DNA of 64,000 nucleotides, from NCBI RefSeq assembly GCF_051660745.1, contig NZ_JBOFQF010000018.1:1-64000 (forward strand). Direction: 5' to 3'. The position numbers and the translations under genes are program-made. Source of the stretch: Segniliparus sp051660745 (GTDB lineage: Bacteria; Actinomycetota; Actinomycetes; Mycobacteriales; Mycobacteriaceae). Positions within the stretch are counted from its first letter, which is position 1; each line of letters opens with the position of its first letter. The notes under the pieces were generated by a model. It made no database searches, was not told where the DNA came from, and was given only the letters and a program-made list of their open reading frames with translations. Below are positions 41,992-50,105 of the stretch, piece by piece.

Positions 41992-42004
41992 AGCCCAATT
42001 ATTT

Positions 42005-42020
42005 CGGAACTGCTGTTCCG
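42005..42020. promoter_or_regulatory. Second inverted repeat, candidate operator half of the tetR region
   Basis: CGGAAC (42005-42010) and GTTCCG (42015-42020) around four bases, 13 bp after the first palindrome and 33 bp before the tetR start. It shares GGAAC/GTTCC with the flank of the other site but has a different core. Confidence 0.5.
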
Positions 42021-42052
42021 TATGCAAGAGATGAAAACGTGAGGTGTGTCAT

Positions 42053-42637
42053 ATGGCACAGCAAGCGCTCGAGACTCCCCAGCAGTCCAAGCGCCCACTT
42101 CGCGCGGACGCCGTGCAGAACAGGGCGCGGCTTTTGCAGGTCGCGTACGAGACCTTCGCGGAACTGGGCGTGGGGGCCCCGGTGGACGAGATCGCCCGCC
42201 GGGCGGGTGTGGGCGCAGGCACGGTCTATCGGCATTTCCCCACGAAAGAGCACCTGTTCCTCGCCGTCGTCGCGGTCCGTGTCGAGGAAATCCTCGGGCG
42301 GGCCGAAGAGCTGCTCAGAACGGCCCCCCCGGAGGAGGCGTTCTTCGTCTTCTTCACCGAGACGATCGACTGCGGAGCCACTGACCACGGCTTCGCCGAC
42401 GCGTTGGAGAGCGCGGGGATCGAACTGCCGCCCGAAGTCGACGACAGCTTCCGCGATGTCGTGCAGGCGCTGCTCGCCCGGGCGCAAGAGGCCGGGACGT
42501 TGCGTCGCGACCTCGTTCCCGAGGACGTGAAATTCCTGATGAAAGGGTGTTTCGCGGCGCAACGCTATCTGGAGGACAAGTCTCGCGCGCCCTTCCTCAT
42601 GTCCGTGGTGCTCGACGGCATGCGTGTGAGGCCTTGA
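42053..42637 (+). CDS. TetR-family transcriptional regulator
   Basis: A 194-residue protein with the N-terminal HTH (RARLLQVAYETFAELGVGAPVDEIARRAGVGAGTVYRHFPTKEHLF, about residues 25-70), then a ligand-binding helical domain. ATG 42053 is preferred since GAGGTG lies just upstream. Divergent from the SDR gene, so autoregulation and SDR repression through the two palindromes is plausible. Followed seven bases later by a DUF167 gene. Confidence 0.92.
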   Translation: MAQQALETPQQSKRPLRADAVQNRARLLQVAYETFAELGVGAPVDEIARRAGVGAGTVYRHFPTKEHLFLAVVAVRVEEILGRAEELLRTAPPEEAFFVFFTETIDCGATDHGFADALESAGIELPPEVDDSFRDVVQALLARAQEAGTLRRDLVPEDVKFLMKGCFAAQRYLEDKSRAPFLMSVVLDGMRVRP

Positions 42638-42644
42638 CGCAGAG

Positions 42645-42884
42645 GTGGCAGAGGACCGCCGGATTCTGACCGTCACCGTGAAGCCGGGCAGCCGCAAGGG
42701 GCCGCTTGTGGAGGTCGCGGAGGACGGGTCGCTGACCGTCTTCGTGCGCGAGCCTGCCGTCGAGGGCAAGGCGACCGCCGCTGCTGCGGCTGCGCTCGCC
42801 AAGCATTTCGCGGTGGCCAAGAGCCGGGTCGCGCTGGTCTCGGGCGCGACTTCGCGGACGAAGCGGTTCGCGGTCTTCGACTAG
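42645..42884 (+). CDS. DUF167 (YggU) family protein
   Basis: A 79-residue protein with GTG start: ILTVTVKPGSRKGPL, VREPAVEGKATAAAAAALAKHF and the late SGATSRTKRFAVF are the full DUF167 signature. It starts 7 bp past the tetR stop, so probably shares its transcript. Stop overlaps the convergent VIT-gene stop by 4 bp. Function of the family is unknown. Confidence 0.88.
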   Translation: MAEDRRILTVTVKPGSRKGPLVEVAEDGSLTVFVREPAVEGKATAAAAAALAKHFAVAKSRVALVSGATSRTKRFAVFD

Positions 42885-43609
42885 GCCACGCTGTGGCCGA
42901 CAAGCAGCCCGACGGAATAAGTGGCCGCCACTGCGGCCATGCCGAGGCCGAGCTGGCGCAGCGCCCCGAGCCGTATCGACTGCGCGGTGAGCCGGGCGGA
43001 GAACGCCCCCGCCACGGCGAATCCGACAAAGCCGAAGGCCAAGCCGTAGGCGAGACTGCCGAAGCCGAAAATATACGGCAGCAGGGGCACGAGCGCGCCG
43101 AGGGCGAACATCAAGAACGACAGCCCCGCCGCGACGAGCGGCGACGGCTGGTCGTCCGGGTCGAGCCCGATCTCCTGGATCACATGCGCGCGCAGCGCGA
43201 CGGCGTTGTCCCGGTGAATTTCCCTGCTGGCCTGCGCGGCGGTCTCTTCGCTCATCCCGTATTTGGTGAGCAGGCCCGCGAGCTCGCGCTGCTCTGCGTC
43301 GGGGACCCGCGCGAGCGATTCCTCCTCCACCCGAACCTGGGCTTCGAGCTGCTCGTTCTGCGCGGTGACCGAGGTGTACTCGCCGAGCGCCATCGAGAAC
43401 GCGCCCGCGACAAGGCCTGCGACCCCGGTGAGCGCGACGGCGTGCGGGGCCAGCCCGGACCCGCCCGCGCCCGCGATGAGCGCGGTGTTGGTCACGAGGC
43501 CGTCCATCGCGCCGAACACGGCGGGCCGCAGCCAGCCGCCCGCGACGTCGGGGTGCTGGTGGTCGATGCCGTGGGGGTCTTCGAGCGCGCGTGCGAGGTC
43601 TTCGGCCAC
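42881..43609 (-). CDS. VIT/CCC1-family metal transporter
   Basis: A 242-residue membrane protein. AVFGAMDGLVTNTALIAG is the first helix of the VIT1/CCC1 (Fe2+/Mn2+) family, followed by GAFSMALGEYTSVTAQNEQ with the conserved metal-site Glu, a cytoplasmic helical segment (about 100-165) and three C-terminal helices. The GTG at 43609 is my choice; a TTG at 43672 would add 21 residues with no known homologous start. Its own promoter must lie in the region that also holds the M-box on the other strand. Confidence 0.85.
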   Translation of the reverse strand: MAEDLARALEDPHGIDHQHPDVAGGWLRPAVFGAMDGLVTNTALIAGAGGSGLAPHAVALTGVAGLVAGAFSMALGEYTSVTAQNEQLEAQVRVEEESLARVPDAEQRELAGLLTKYGMSEETAAQASREIHRDNAVALRAHVIQEIGLDPDDQPSPLVAAGLSFLMFALGALVPLLPYIFGFGSLAYGLAFGFVGFAVAGAFSARLTAQSIRLGALRQLGLGMAAVAATYSVGLLVGHSVA

Positions 43610-43743
43610 AGAGACAGCGTAGCTTCCTCGGCGCGAAGGCGCACCCAAGGAAAGGCTGCACGAACTGCGCAAAGGCTACGCTCAACCGGCTTTTGGAAAA
43701 CCCCTTGCGCGGGGTGCGGGCGGGTGCTACGTTTGCGGACGCA

Positions 43744-43907
43744 CCTCGTTAGGCGAGGCTCCTGGACGAACACAGGCCACTGATCTCACGACATCCAGAG
43801 ATGCCCAAGATCAGGACAGATCTCCCCGGCTTAAGGGGTGGTCCCAAGTGGCTTCTCCGGCAGATGCTGGAGATACGTCGTCCAGTGCTGAAGCTCAACG
43901 TGCGAGG
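43744..43907 (+). ncRNA. M-box (ykoK leader) Mg2+ riboswitch
   Basis: The core GTTAGGCGAGGCTCCT (43748-43763) matches the highly conserved M-box 5' element, and CAGTGCTGAAGCTCAACG (43883-43900) matches the conserved 3' element (CAGTGCTAAAGCTCTACG in B. subtilis mgtE). P1 is formed by CCTCG (43744-43748) and CGAGG (43903-43907). Inner helices are conserved in position but not in sequence: TGATC (43781-43785) with GATCA (43809-43813) and CATC (43792-43795) with GATG (43800-43803). GGCTTAAGGGG lies where the AAGG element is expected. M-boxes fold on Mg2+ and usually switch off Mg2+-related genes. The gene downstream is cpsY. Confidence 0.95.
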
Positions 43908-43942
43908 ACAACCCACAGGCGATTTGTGAACGTCTCGTTTCA

Positions 43943-43966
43943 GATCCCGCTATCCCCAGCGGGATC
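43943..43966 (+). terminator. Hairpin in the probable riboswitch expression platform
   Basis: GATCCCGCT (43943-43951) and AGCGGGATC (43958-43966) form a 9-bp stem with 6-base loop, 35 bp after the M-box and 87 bp before cpsY. A TTTTT comes 20 bases later, so it may be a terminator or a decision hairpin. Confidence 0.55.
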
Positions 43967-44053
43967 CCCTCATCTGTGCGACAGTTTTTGTTCGCCAACA
44001 ATTCGCGTCCCTGTCGGGGCGCGGCATGTGAGAAAAGAAAGCAGGTGGGAGCC

Positions 44054-45625
44054 ATGACCAGCACGATCGACATCCGTTCTATCAACCAAGAACAGCGGAG
44101 CGCGCCGCCGTCGCTCGCGCCCACTCGTCTCACCCCGTATCAAGCCATGGTGCAGGACCTCGTGTTCCTCCGCCACGAGCTGGAGGCGAACGACATCCCG
44201 TTCCTGCTGATCAGGGGCGCGGAGGGACGGCCAGCGCTCGTAGTCGACATCCGGTACCGGGCGCAAGTCGCCCAGGCGCTGATGGCGGCCTGCCTGGACA
44301 CGCCCCTGCACGCCAAGGTCCTCGACGGCTCGAAGGCCGAGGGCGGCTCGGGCGGGCGCTCGATCTATCTCGGCGACAACCTGACCGCCACCGTCGCCGA
44401 CCCCCGGCTGCTCCGGATCTACCGCAGGCGCGGATCCGCCGCCGTGGCGGACGGGCGCCAGCGCCGCTCCGGCCTGCGCTACGGCGCCTCGGCGGGCGTC
44501 GAGCTGCAGTTCTGGGTGTTCGACGGGGAGCAGGTGATCTGCCCGGTCGAGACCTCGTTGACCCGCAAGGCGCTGCCGCTCGGCGAGATCGTGCACGACG
44601 TCGTCGAACTGCACGGGCGCAGCTGGCCGACCATCCGGGGGATGTTCGCCCCGCACGCCGCCGACATCACCTTCGACGTCGACATGGTGTTCTCCTGGGT
44701 GGACGGGAACGACCCGGCGTTCCGGGCCCGCCGCGCCGCCCAGATGGCCGGGCATGTGGTCGGCGAGGGCGACGACGCGGACGCGCGGATCCGCCAGATC
44801 GACGAGCTCAAATACGCCCTGCGCTCGGTGTACGCCTTCGCGCCCTGGGTGCGCCGCATCTTCATCGCGACAGACTCGCCGGTCCCGGACTGGCTCGTCC
44901 CGCACCCGAAGATCACGATTGTGCGGGCCGAGGACCATTTCACCGACCGCGCGGCGCTGCCGATCTACAACAGCCACGCGGTCGAGAGCCAGCTGCACCA
45001 CATCCCGGGGCTCGCCGAGCATTTCTTGTACTCCAACGACGACATGTTCTTCGGCCGCGCGCTCGCCCCGTCGATGTTCTTCTCGCCCGGCGGGGTCACG
45101 AAGTTCGTTGAGGCGGGCACGCGGATCGGGCTCGGGGACAACCACCCCGAGCGCAGCGGCTTCGAGAACGCCGCACGGGTGAACCGCAGGTTGTTGCAGG
45201 AGCGGTTCGGGCAGATCATCACCCGCCACCTGGAGCACACCGCCGCCCCGCTGCGCCGGAGCGTCCTGTTGGAGCTCGAGCGAGAGTTCCCCGAGGATTT
45301 CGCCCGCACGCAGGCCAGCCGGTTCCGCGCGGCGACCGACATCTCGGTCACGAACTCGCTGTACCACTACTACGCCCTGATGACTGGGCGCGCGGTGCAG
45401 CAAGAGTCGGCGAAGATGCTGTACGTGGACACCACGACGAAGGAGGGGCTCGCGAAGCTGCCGAGGCTGCTCAAGAAGCGCGGCCACGACTTCTTCTGCC
45501 TCAACGACGGCAGTTTCCCCGAGGTCGGAGCCGCGAAGCGGGCCCGTGTCGTCGGCGATTTCTTGGAGCGGTACTTCCCGGTCGCGGCGCCATGGGAGCG
45601 GGAGAGCTGCGAGGAAGCGGCGTAA
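44054..45625 (+). CDS. cpsY: Stealth-family sugar-phosphate transferase (CpsY orthologue)
   Basis: A 523-residue protein with all four Stealth regions: CR1 VFSWVDGNDPAF (about 207-223), CR2 DELKYALRSVYAFAPWVRRIFIATD (250-274), CR3 NSHAVESQLHHIPGLAEHFLYSNDDMFF (305-333) and CR4 HDFFCLNDG (477-487). Residues 1-200 form an additional domain of unknown role. Stealth proteins transfer hexose-phosphate units to make phosphodiester-linked capsule polymers and need divalent metal. It is convergent with cpdA, the same order as Rv0806c-Rv0805 in M. tuberculosis. ATG at 44054 has AGGTGGGAG just upstream. Preceded by the M-box. Confidence 0.9.
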   Translation: MTSTIDIRSINQEQRSAPPSLAPTRLTPYQAMVQDLVFLRHELEANDIPFLLIRGAEGRPALVVDIRYRAQVAQALMAACLDTPLHAKVLDGSKAEGGSGGRSIYLGDNLTATVADPRLLRIYRRRGSAAVADGRQRRSGLRYGASAGVELQFWVFDGEQVICPVETSLTRKALPLGEIVHDVVELHGRSWPTIRGMFAPHAADITFDVDMVFSWVDGNDPAFRARRAAQMAGHVVGEGDDADARIRQIDELKYALRSVYAFAPWVRRIFIATDSPVPDWLVPHPKITIVRAEDHFTDRAALPIYNSHAVESQLHHIPGLAEHFLYSNDDMFFGRALAPSMFFSPGGVTKFVEAGTRIGLGDNHPERSGFENAARVNRRLLQERFGQIITRHLEHTAAPLRRSVLLELEREFPEDFARTQASRFRAATDISVTNSLYHYYALMTGRAVQQESAKMLYVDTTTKEGLAKLPRLLKKRGHDFFCLNDGSFPEVGAAKRARVVGDFLERYFPVAAPWERESCEEAA

Positions 45626-45752
45626 GGAGGCTTGCTGGGAACGGGAAGTTAGGACACGCAGGGCGAGGCCGGCCACGGCCGACCCCGTAGTGTCCCGACA
45701 TGCACGGTCCGGTCGCGGCGCCATGGGAGCGGGAGAGCTGCGAGGAAGCGGC
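45578..45752 (+). repeat. 44-bp perfect direct repeat: cpsY 3' end duplicated downstream
   Basis: The sequence at 45578-45621 (starts CCGGTCGCGGCGCC, covers the last codons of cpsY) is repeated exactly at 45709-45752, 131 bp further on in the space between cpsY and cpdA. Confidence 0.92.
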
Positions 45753-45757
45753 CTGAG

Positions 45758-46705
45758 CTAGCTCGTGTGCGCGTGCGCGGACGAGACCCCGTGCGGAATG
45801 CGCGCGGCGGGCAGGATCGTGTGCCCTGCCGCCGCCAAGCGCCGCCGGGCGGCCTCCGGCGCGACGAATTCGCCGACGGTGGGCCCTGCGGCAAGGGGCA
45901 CGACGCTGTGCACGACGGTGTCCTGGTAGCAGTGCACCAGGTTGAACGCCTGCGCCTCGTCCCTTCCTCGGGTCCCGCCCGTCTGGACAAGGAGGTCCTG
46001 GGTGTAGCAGCTCGCCGAGGCGACCGACACCGGGATGCCCGCGAACGTCGCGTTCGTGGAGTAGTGCAGATGGCCCGCGAGGATGCTCCGAATGTCGCTG
46101 CCGCGCAGCACCTCGGCGAGCCTGGCCTGGTCGCGGAGCTCGACGGAGACCGCGAGGTCGAGGACGCTCGGGACGGGAGGGTGGTGCATCGCGAGGATCG
46201 TGCCGAAGGGCGCGGGCTCGGCGAGCTGCTCGGCGAGCCAGTCGAGCTGCTCGGGGGCGATTTCCCCGTGGTGGCTTCCGGGCACAGAAGTGTCGAGCAC
46301 GACGACCCGCAGGCCTGCGACCTCGTGCACGCGGTCGAGCGGAGCCATGGACGGGGCTTCGCGGAGCAGATGCTCGCGCAGCGCGCCCCGGTCGTCGTGG
46401 TTGCCCATCACCCAGATGAGTTGCGCGCCGAGGCGGGCGGCTGCGGGCTCGACCACGTCGCGCAACTTGCGGTACGCGGCGGGCTGGCCGGTGTCGGCGA
46501 GGTCGCCGGTGAAGACCAGGGCGTCGAGCCGCGGCTGCGCGGCCTCGAGCCGTGAGAAGAGCTCGGCGAGTTTGGCCTCGGCGTCGACGTCTCCGTACAG
46601 AAGGCCGTCGCCCGCGATGAGGTGGGTGTCGCTGATATGCGCGATGACGTGATCGGGTCGGGGGTGTTCAGCGACTCTGACGACGCTGGGACTGTGACTC
46701 TCCAC
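45758..46705 (-). CDS. cpdA: 3',5'-cyclic nucleotide phosphodiesterase (Rv0805 type)
   Basis: A 315-residue metallophosphodiesterase closely similar to M. tuberculosis Rv0805. Dinuclear metal ligands: HISDTH (Asp26, His28), GDLAD, MGNHDD, HHPP and AGHLHYS. The AEHPRPD start, TSVPGSHHGEI and VSVASASCYTQD segments also match. It hydrolyses cAMP and other phosphodiesters. A GTG start is used. The C-terminus is shorter than Rv0805 by my reading. Confidence 0.94.
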   Translation of the reverse strand: MESHSPSVVRVAEHPRPDHVIAHISDTHLIAGDGLLYGDVDAEAKLAELFSRLEAAQPRLDALVFTGDLADTGQPAAYRKLRDVVEPAAARLGAQLIWVMGNHDDRGALREHLLREAPSMAPLDRVHEVAGLRVVVLDTSVPGSHHGEIAPEQLDWLAEQLAEPAPFGTILAMHHPPVPSVLDLAVSVELRDQARLAEVLRGSDIRSILAGHLHYSTNATFAGIPVSVASASCYTQDLLVQTGGTRGRDEAQAFNLVHCYQDTVVHSVVPLAAGPTVGEFVAPEAARRRLAAAGHTILPAARIPHGVSSAHAHTS

Positions 46706-46768
46706 AGTGCTCTGGCCTTTCTATTGCCTGACCGTCCCAGCATACCCGCGCGGGCCCGGTTTCGAGGC

Positions 46769-47584
46769 TCAGTTGTTCAGCGGCACGCACCGCACGACGA
46801 CGGCGTCGGTCACATCCGCGATTTGCCCCGGGCCCGGATCCACGGAGACGGCCTTCCAGCCCGCGGCGAAGAGCACCAGCCCGCTCGCGGGGTCGTCCGG
46901 CACGAGCTGGATATTCGTGAACCCGAGCTCGCGCAGCTGGTCCTGGACGTCCTGGGCGTTGCGGCCGCGGACTTTCGGAATTCTGGCTTCGCCCTCTTCG
47001 GGCTCGGGAGTGGCCGAGGTGGGCGGTTTCGCCTTGGTCGTGGTCGGCGTGTGCTCCGGCGTGATCTCGACTGTGTCCTCGGTCGGCGTGGCCGTGTCCT
47101 CCGGCGCGTCGGCCGTGGAGTCTTGCTCGTCGCCGGTCGGCAGCGGCTGCGTCGAACTCGTCGGCGTGCGGGGGGGCTCCGAGATGGTCGTGCTCGGCCT
47201 GGTCTGGCCCGCTTGCGCCTTGGCCTGGTTGGGCTCGCTCAGGTTTTTGAACATGACCGCGACCGCGATCGCGATGACGACGAGCGAGACCGCGGCCGTC
47301 AGCATCCACGGCCAGCGCCGGGGCGGCGGCTGCACGGGAATCTGGACGCGTTGGCGCGGGCGCAAGTAGTCCGGCTTGCGGACGGGCTCGGCGTACGGGG
47401 ACCCCGGGTAGGCGTACGGGGACTGGGGGGATTCCGCATAAGGCGAGTGGAAGGGCTCGGCGTAGGGGGACGCGGAGGCGTACGGGGATTGCGGCGGCTC
47501 GGCGTAGGGCGAGCGGACGGGCTCAGCATAAGGCGACCCGTGGCTCCCTTGCTGGGGCCCCACCCCGTACGGCGGCCTGGTCAT
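46769..47584 (-). CDS. Membrane-anchored PASTA-like protein with SPYAEP repeats
   Basis: A 271-residue protein. Residues 1-75 are repeated SPYAEPxx units (about seven), cytoplasmic and probably disordered. One TM helix (about 91-110) is followed by a Thr/Pro/Glu linker (115-195) and a single PASTA-like domain (200-271: IPKVRGRNAQDVQDQLRELGF, then VSVDPGPGQ). The arrangement resembles the non-kinase half of PknB-type receptors but without a kinase, so it may sense peptidoglycan or act as a scaffold. It is 63 bp upstream of cpdA on the same strand. Confidence 0.75.
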   Translation of the reverse strand: MTRPPYGVGPQQGSHGSPYAEPVRSPYAEPPQSPYASASPYAEPFHSPYAESPQSPYAYPGSPYAEPVRKPDYLRPRQRVQIPVQPPPRRWPWMLTAAVSLVVIAIAVAVMFKNLSEPNQAKAQAGQTRPSTTISEPPRTPTSSTQPLPTGDEQDSTADAPEDTATPTEDTVEITPEHTPTTTKAKPPTSATPEPEEGEARIPKVRGRNAQDVQDQLRELGFTNIQLVPDDPASGLVLFAAGWKAVSVDPGPGQIADVTDAVVVRCVPLNN

Positions 47585-47744
47585 CTCCTACCCTCGTTCT
47601 CTCGCGGCGCCCCGCATCACGAGCTTGCCCCGTGCTGTGCTCTTGCGTCGGCAGAGTCCCATCCTCGCACACCCTGCGAGCCCACGCCAGTCGGTCGCCT
47701 GCCGCAGCCCGGCAGGCTCTCGTGGCTCCAGCATACGGGACAAG

Positions 47745-49364
47745 TCACGAACTCGTCGATTCGAGCAGGTCGCCTTGTGTGCGGGGCCCGCCGACGAAGG
47801 CGGCGGCGATCGCGCCGAACACGCAGATCAGAGCGGTCAGCTCGAAGATCTCTGCGTATTCGAGGTGGTACGCGGTGATGAGGAAATGCGCGGACTGCGC
47901 CACGCGATCCGCGAACGGCGCGTCCGCAGGGAGCGGCGGGGCTTGTTTGACCGCCACCGCGTAGAGCGCGTGCAACCGGTACAGGCCCCACGCCGTGAGG
48001 CCGGAGACTCCGATCAGCATGCCGGTCATCCTCGCGACCACCACGCCGGAGGAGGCCACGCCATGGCTCGACACCGGCACCGCCCGCAGGGCTGCGGCCG
48101 ACAGCGGCGCGATGACCAGGCCCAAGCCGAATCCGGCGACCACGAGGTCGGTGTGCAGGACCGGCAAGGCGACGAGCCCGAGGTCGTGCGTCGCGTGCAG
48201 CACGTCCTCCGGCCAGCGGGAGAACAGCCAGTAGCCGAACGCCGCGACGACCATGCCGACGACCGCGACCACCCGCTCGCCGCCTTGGCCCCGCGTCCGG
48301 CGGTCCCAGAAACTTGCGACGAACCCGCCGCCGACGGCGCCGATCGGCAGGGCGATGAGGAACCAGGACAACAGGAAGGTCGCGTCCGTGTTGCTCAGCC
48401 CGAGCACGCTGCGGCCGTAGAGCTCCACGTTGACCAGCGTCACCATGAGCGCGGCTCCTGCGGCGAACGAGGACAGCAGCGAGGTGAGGAAGGGCGTCCA
48501 GCGCACGCCGGTCCGTTCGATCAACGTCGTGCGGGCGCGCCGCTCCCACAGGAGGAACGCGAGGAGCGCCGCTGCGGCGCCGATCAAGAGCGGCACGCCC
48601 CATGGGGAGAGCGGCGGCTGCTGCTGGCCGGAGTCGCCTTGGCTCGCGCCGAGGTTCGGGTTGTACAGCCCGACGACGACGAGGCCGAGGGCGACCGCGA
48701 GGAGCAGCCCCCCGACCACGTCGACTTTGGCCCGTGGCCCCTCGTGCTCGGGATGGTCGGGGACCGAGTACTGGACCAGCGCCATCGCGAGCGCGGCGAG
48801 GGGGACGTTCACCCAGAAAATGCCTCGCCACGCGTCGGGGCCGAGCGAGCCGAACAGCCACAGGCAGAGGATCCCGTACAGCGGCCCGAGCACGCTGCCG
48901 AGCTCTTGGGCGGCGCCGACCCAGCCGAGCACCGTCGCGCGGTTGCGCTGGTCCCACAGGTCGGCGGCGAGCGCCAAGGTGACCGGCAGCAGGGCCCCGC
49001 TCGCGGTGCCCTGCAGCACGCGGCCCGCGACGAGGACGAAGTACCCGCCGAACCAGTCCGTGAGCGGATTCCAGTCGCTGCCCGCAGTGGCGGTCAGGAT
49101 GGAGCCGACGATGAAGCCTGCGAGGCACAACTGCAGGACGTGGCGGCGGCCGAACCGGTCCGAGCTTTGGCCGAGGAGGGGCATTGCGGCGATGTAGCCG
49201 AGCAGGTAGCCCGAGACGATCGGGGTCACCTTCTGGACTTGGTTCAGCGGGATTTGGACGCTGTTCATCAGTTCGGAGATGATGCTGACCACCACGTAGG
49301 TGTCCAGCGCTCCGAGCAGCACGGCGAGGCCGCCCGCCGCGATGGCGATGTATCTATGCCGCAT
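47745..49364 (-). CDS. P55-type MFS lipid/drug efflux transporter
   Basis: A 539-residue MFS protein with 14 predicted helices. The motif GQSSDRFGRR (first cytoplasmic loop), the starting LAVLLGALDTYVVVSIISELM and overall match identify it with M. tuberculosis P55 (Rv1410c). Together with LprG it exports triacylglycerides and related lipids to the outer membrane. The start ATG overlaps the lprG stop by one base (TAATG), so the two are coupled. The longer upstream frame is a shadow. Confidence 0.9.
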   Translation of the reverse strand: MRHRYIAIAAGGLAVLLGALDTYVVVSIISELMNSVQIPLNQVQKVTPIVSGYLLGYIAAMPLLGQSSDRFGRRHVLQLCLAGFIVGSILTATAGSDWNPLTDWFGGYFVLVAGRVLQGTASGALLPVTLALAADLWDQRNRATVLGWVGAAQELGSVLGPLYGILCLWLFGSLGPDAWRGIFWVNVPLAALAMALVQYSVPDHPEHEGPRAKVDVVGGLLLAVALGLVVVGLYNPNLGASQGDSGQQQPPLSPWGVPLLIGAAAALLAFLLWERRARTTLIERTGVRWTPFLTSLLSSFAAGAALMVTLVNVELYGRSVLGLSNTDATFLLSWFLIALPIGAVGGGFVASFWDRRTRGQGGERVVAVVGMVVAAFGYWLFSRWPEDVLHATHDLGLVALPVLHTDLVVAGFGLGLVIAPLSAAALRAVPVSSHGVASSGVVVARMTGMLIGVSGLTAWGLYRLHALYAVAVKQAPPLPADAPFADRVAQSAHFLITAYHLEYAEIFELTALICVFGAIAAAFVGGPRTQGDLLESTSS

Positions 49365-50083
49365 TAGGCAGGCTTGGCCACGGTGAACGTCTCGCCCCAC
49401 TTGGTGGGGTCGACGTTGATGGTGTTGCCGGGCGAGACCTCGACGACGGTCCGGACCAGCTGGTGGCTGCCGTCTTCTTGGATCCACGCGGTCGCGTCGA
49501 CGTCCTGCTTGGCGCCGGGGTAGAGGGGCCGGAGCGCGTCGGGGCTGACCTTGCCCTTGATCTTGACGGTGTTGACCCCGCCGACCTGCTCACGCCCTTC
49601 GGCGGTCGGGTGCTGGATGCTCCCGACGAGGTTGCCGATGCCCTTCTCCGGGCTGAGGATGTCCGAGACCTGGTAGCCGTTGAGGGCCTTCGCCGCGTCG
49701 CCGAAGTCCTGCCAGGGGCCGAAGAGGTTCGCCCAGAGGTGGCCGTCCTCCAGCACCCGGAAGTCGCCCTCCACCAGCTGCGCGCCGCCGATCTTCGCGG
49801 AAAGGTGGCCGGTCGCGATGGTCTGCGGCTTGTTGGCGAGGTCGCCTTCGAGCTTTTGCAGCGGGAAGTCGGCGATGGTCCCGGTCACGGTCACCACGAC
49901 ATGCGCGCTGGCCTGGGCCTTCGTGTAGGCGGCAGCTTGGCTCTGCAGCTGCTGGGCGTCCGGCAGCGGGCCGGTCGGAGCCGAGGGGCCCGAGGGGTTC
50001 GAGCATCCGGCGACGAGGAGCGTGCCTGCGGCGAGGGCGAAGAGCGTGCGGCGGGGAAGGAGGGGGTTGCGACGAGCAAGCAT
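49364..50083 (-). CDS. lprG: LprG-type lipid-binding lipoprotein
   Basis: A 239-residue lipoprotein with signal and lipobox (LLVAGC), followed by the LppX/LprG fold: AYTKAQASAHVVVTVTGTI, GGAQLVEGDFRVLEDGHLWANL, AKALNGYQVSDILSPEKGIGNLVGSI and WIQEDGSHQLVRTVVE. The hydrophobic cavity binds diacylated or triacylated lipids. It forms a two-gene operon with the P55 transporter, as in mycobacteria. Confidence 0.92.
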   Translation of the reverse strand: MLARRNPLLPRRTLFALAAGTLLVAGCSNPSGPSAPTGPLPDAQQLQSQAAAYTKAQASAHVVVTVTGTIADFPLQKLEGDLANKPQTIATGHLSAKIGGAQLVEGDFRVLEDGHLWANLFGPWQDFGDAAKALNGYQVSDILSPEKGIGNLVGSIQHPTAEGREQVGGVNTVKIKGKVSPDALRPLYPGAKQDVDATAWIQEDGSHQLVRTVVEVSPGNTINVDPTKWGETFTVAKPA

Positions 50084-50105
50084 GCTTCGACCCTAGCAAA
50101 GGAAC

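Noticed and set aside
43848..44057. 69-codon open frame inside the M-box and leader, as a leader-peptide candidate
   Set aside because: It starts inside the folded riboswitch and covers conserved RNA elements; the conservation is of RNA type. A true short leader ORF cannot be excluded but nothing supports this one.
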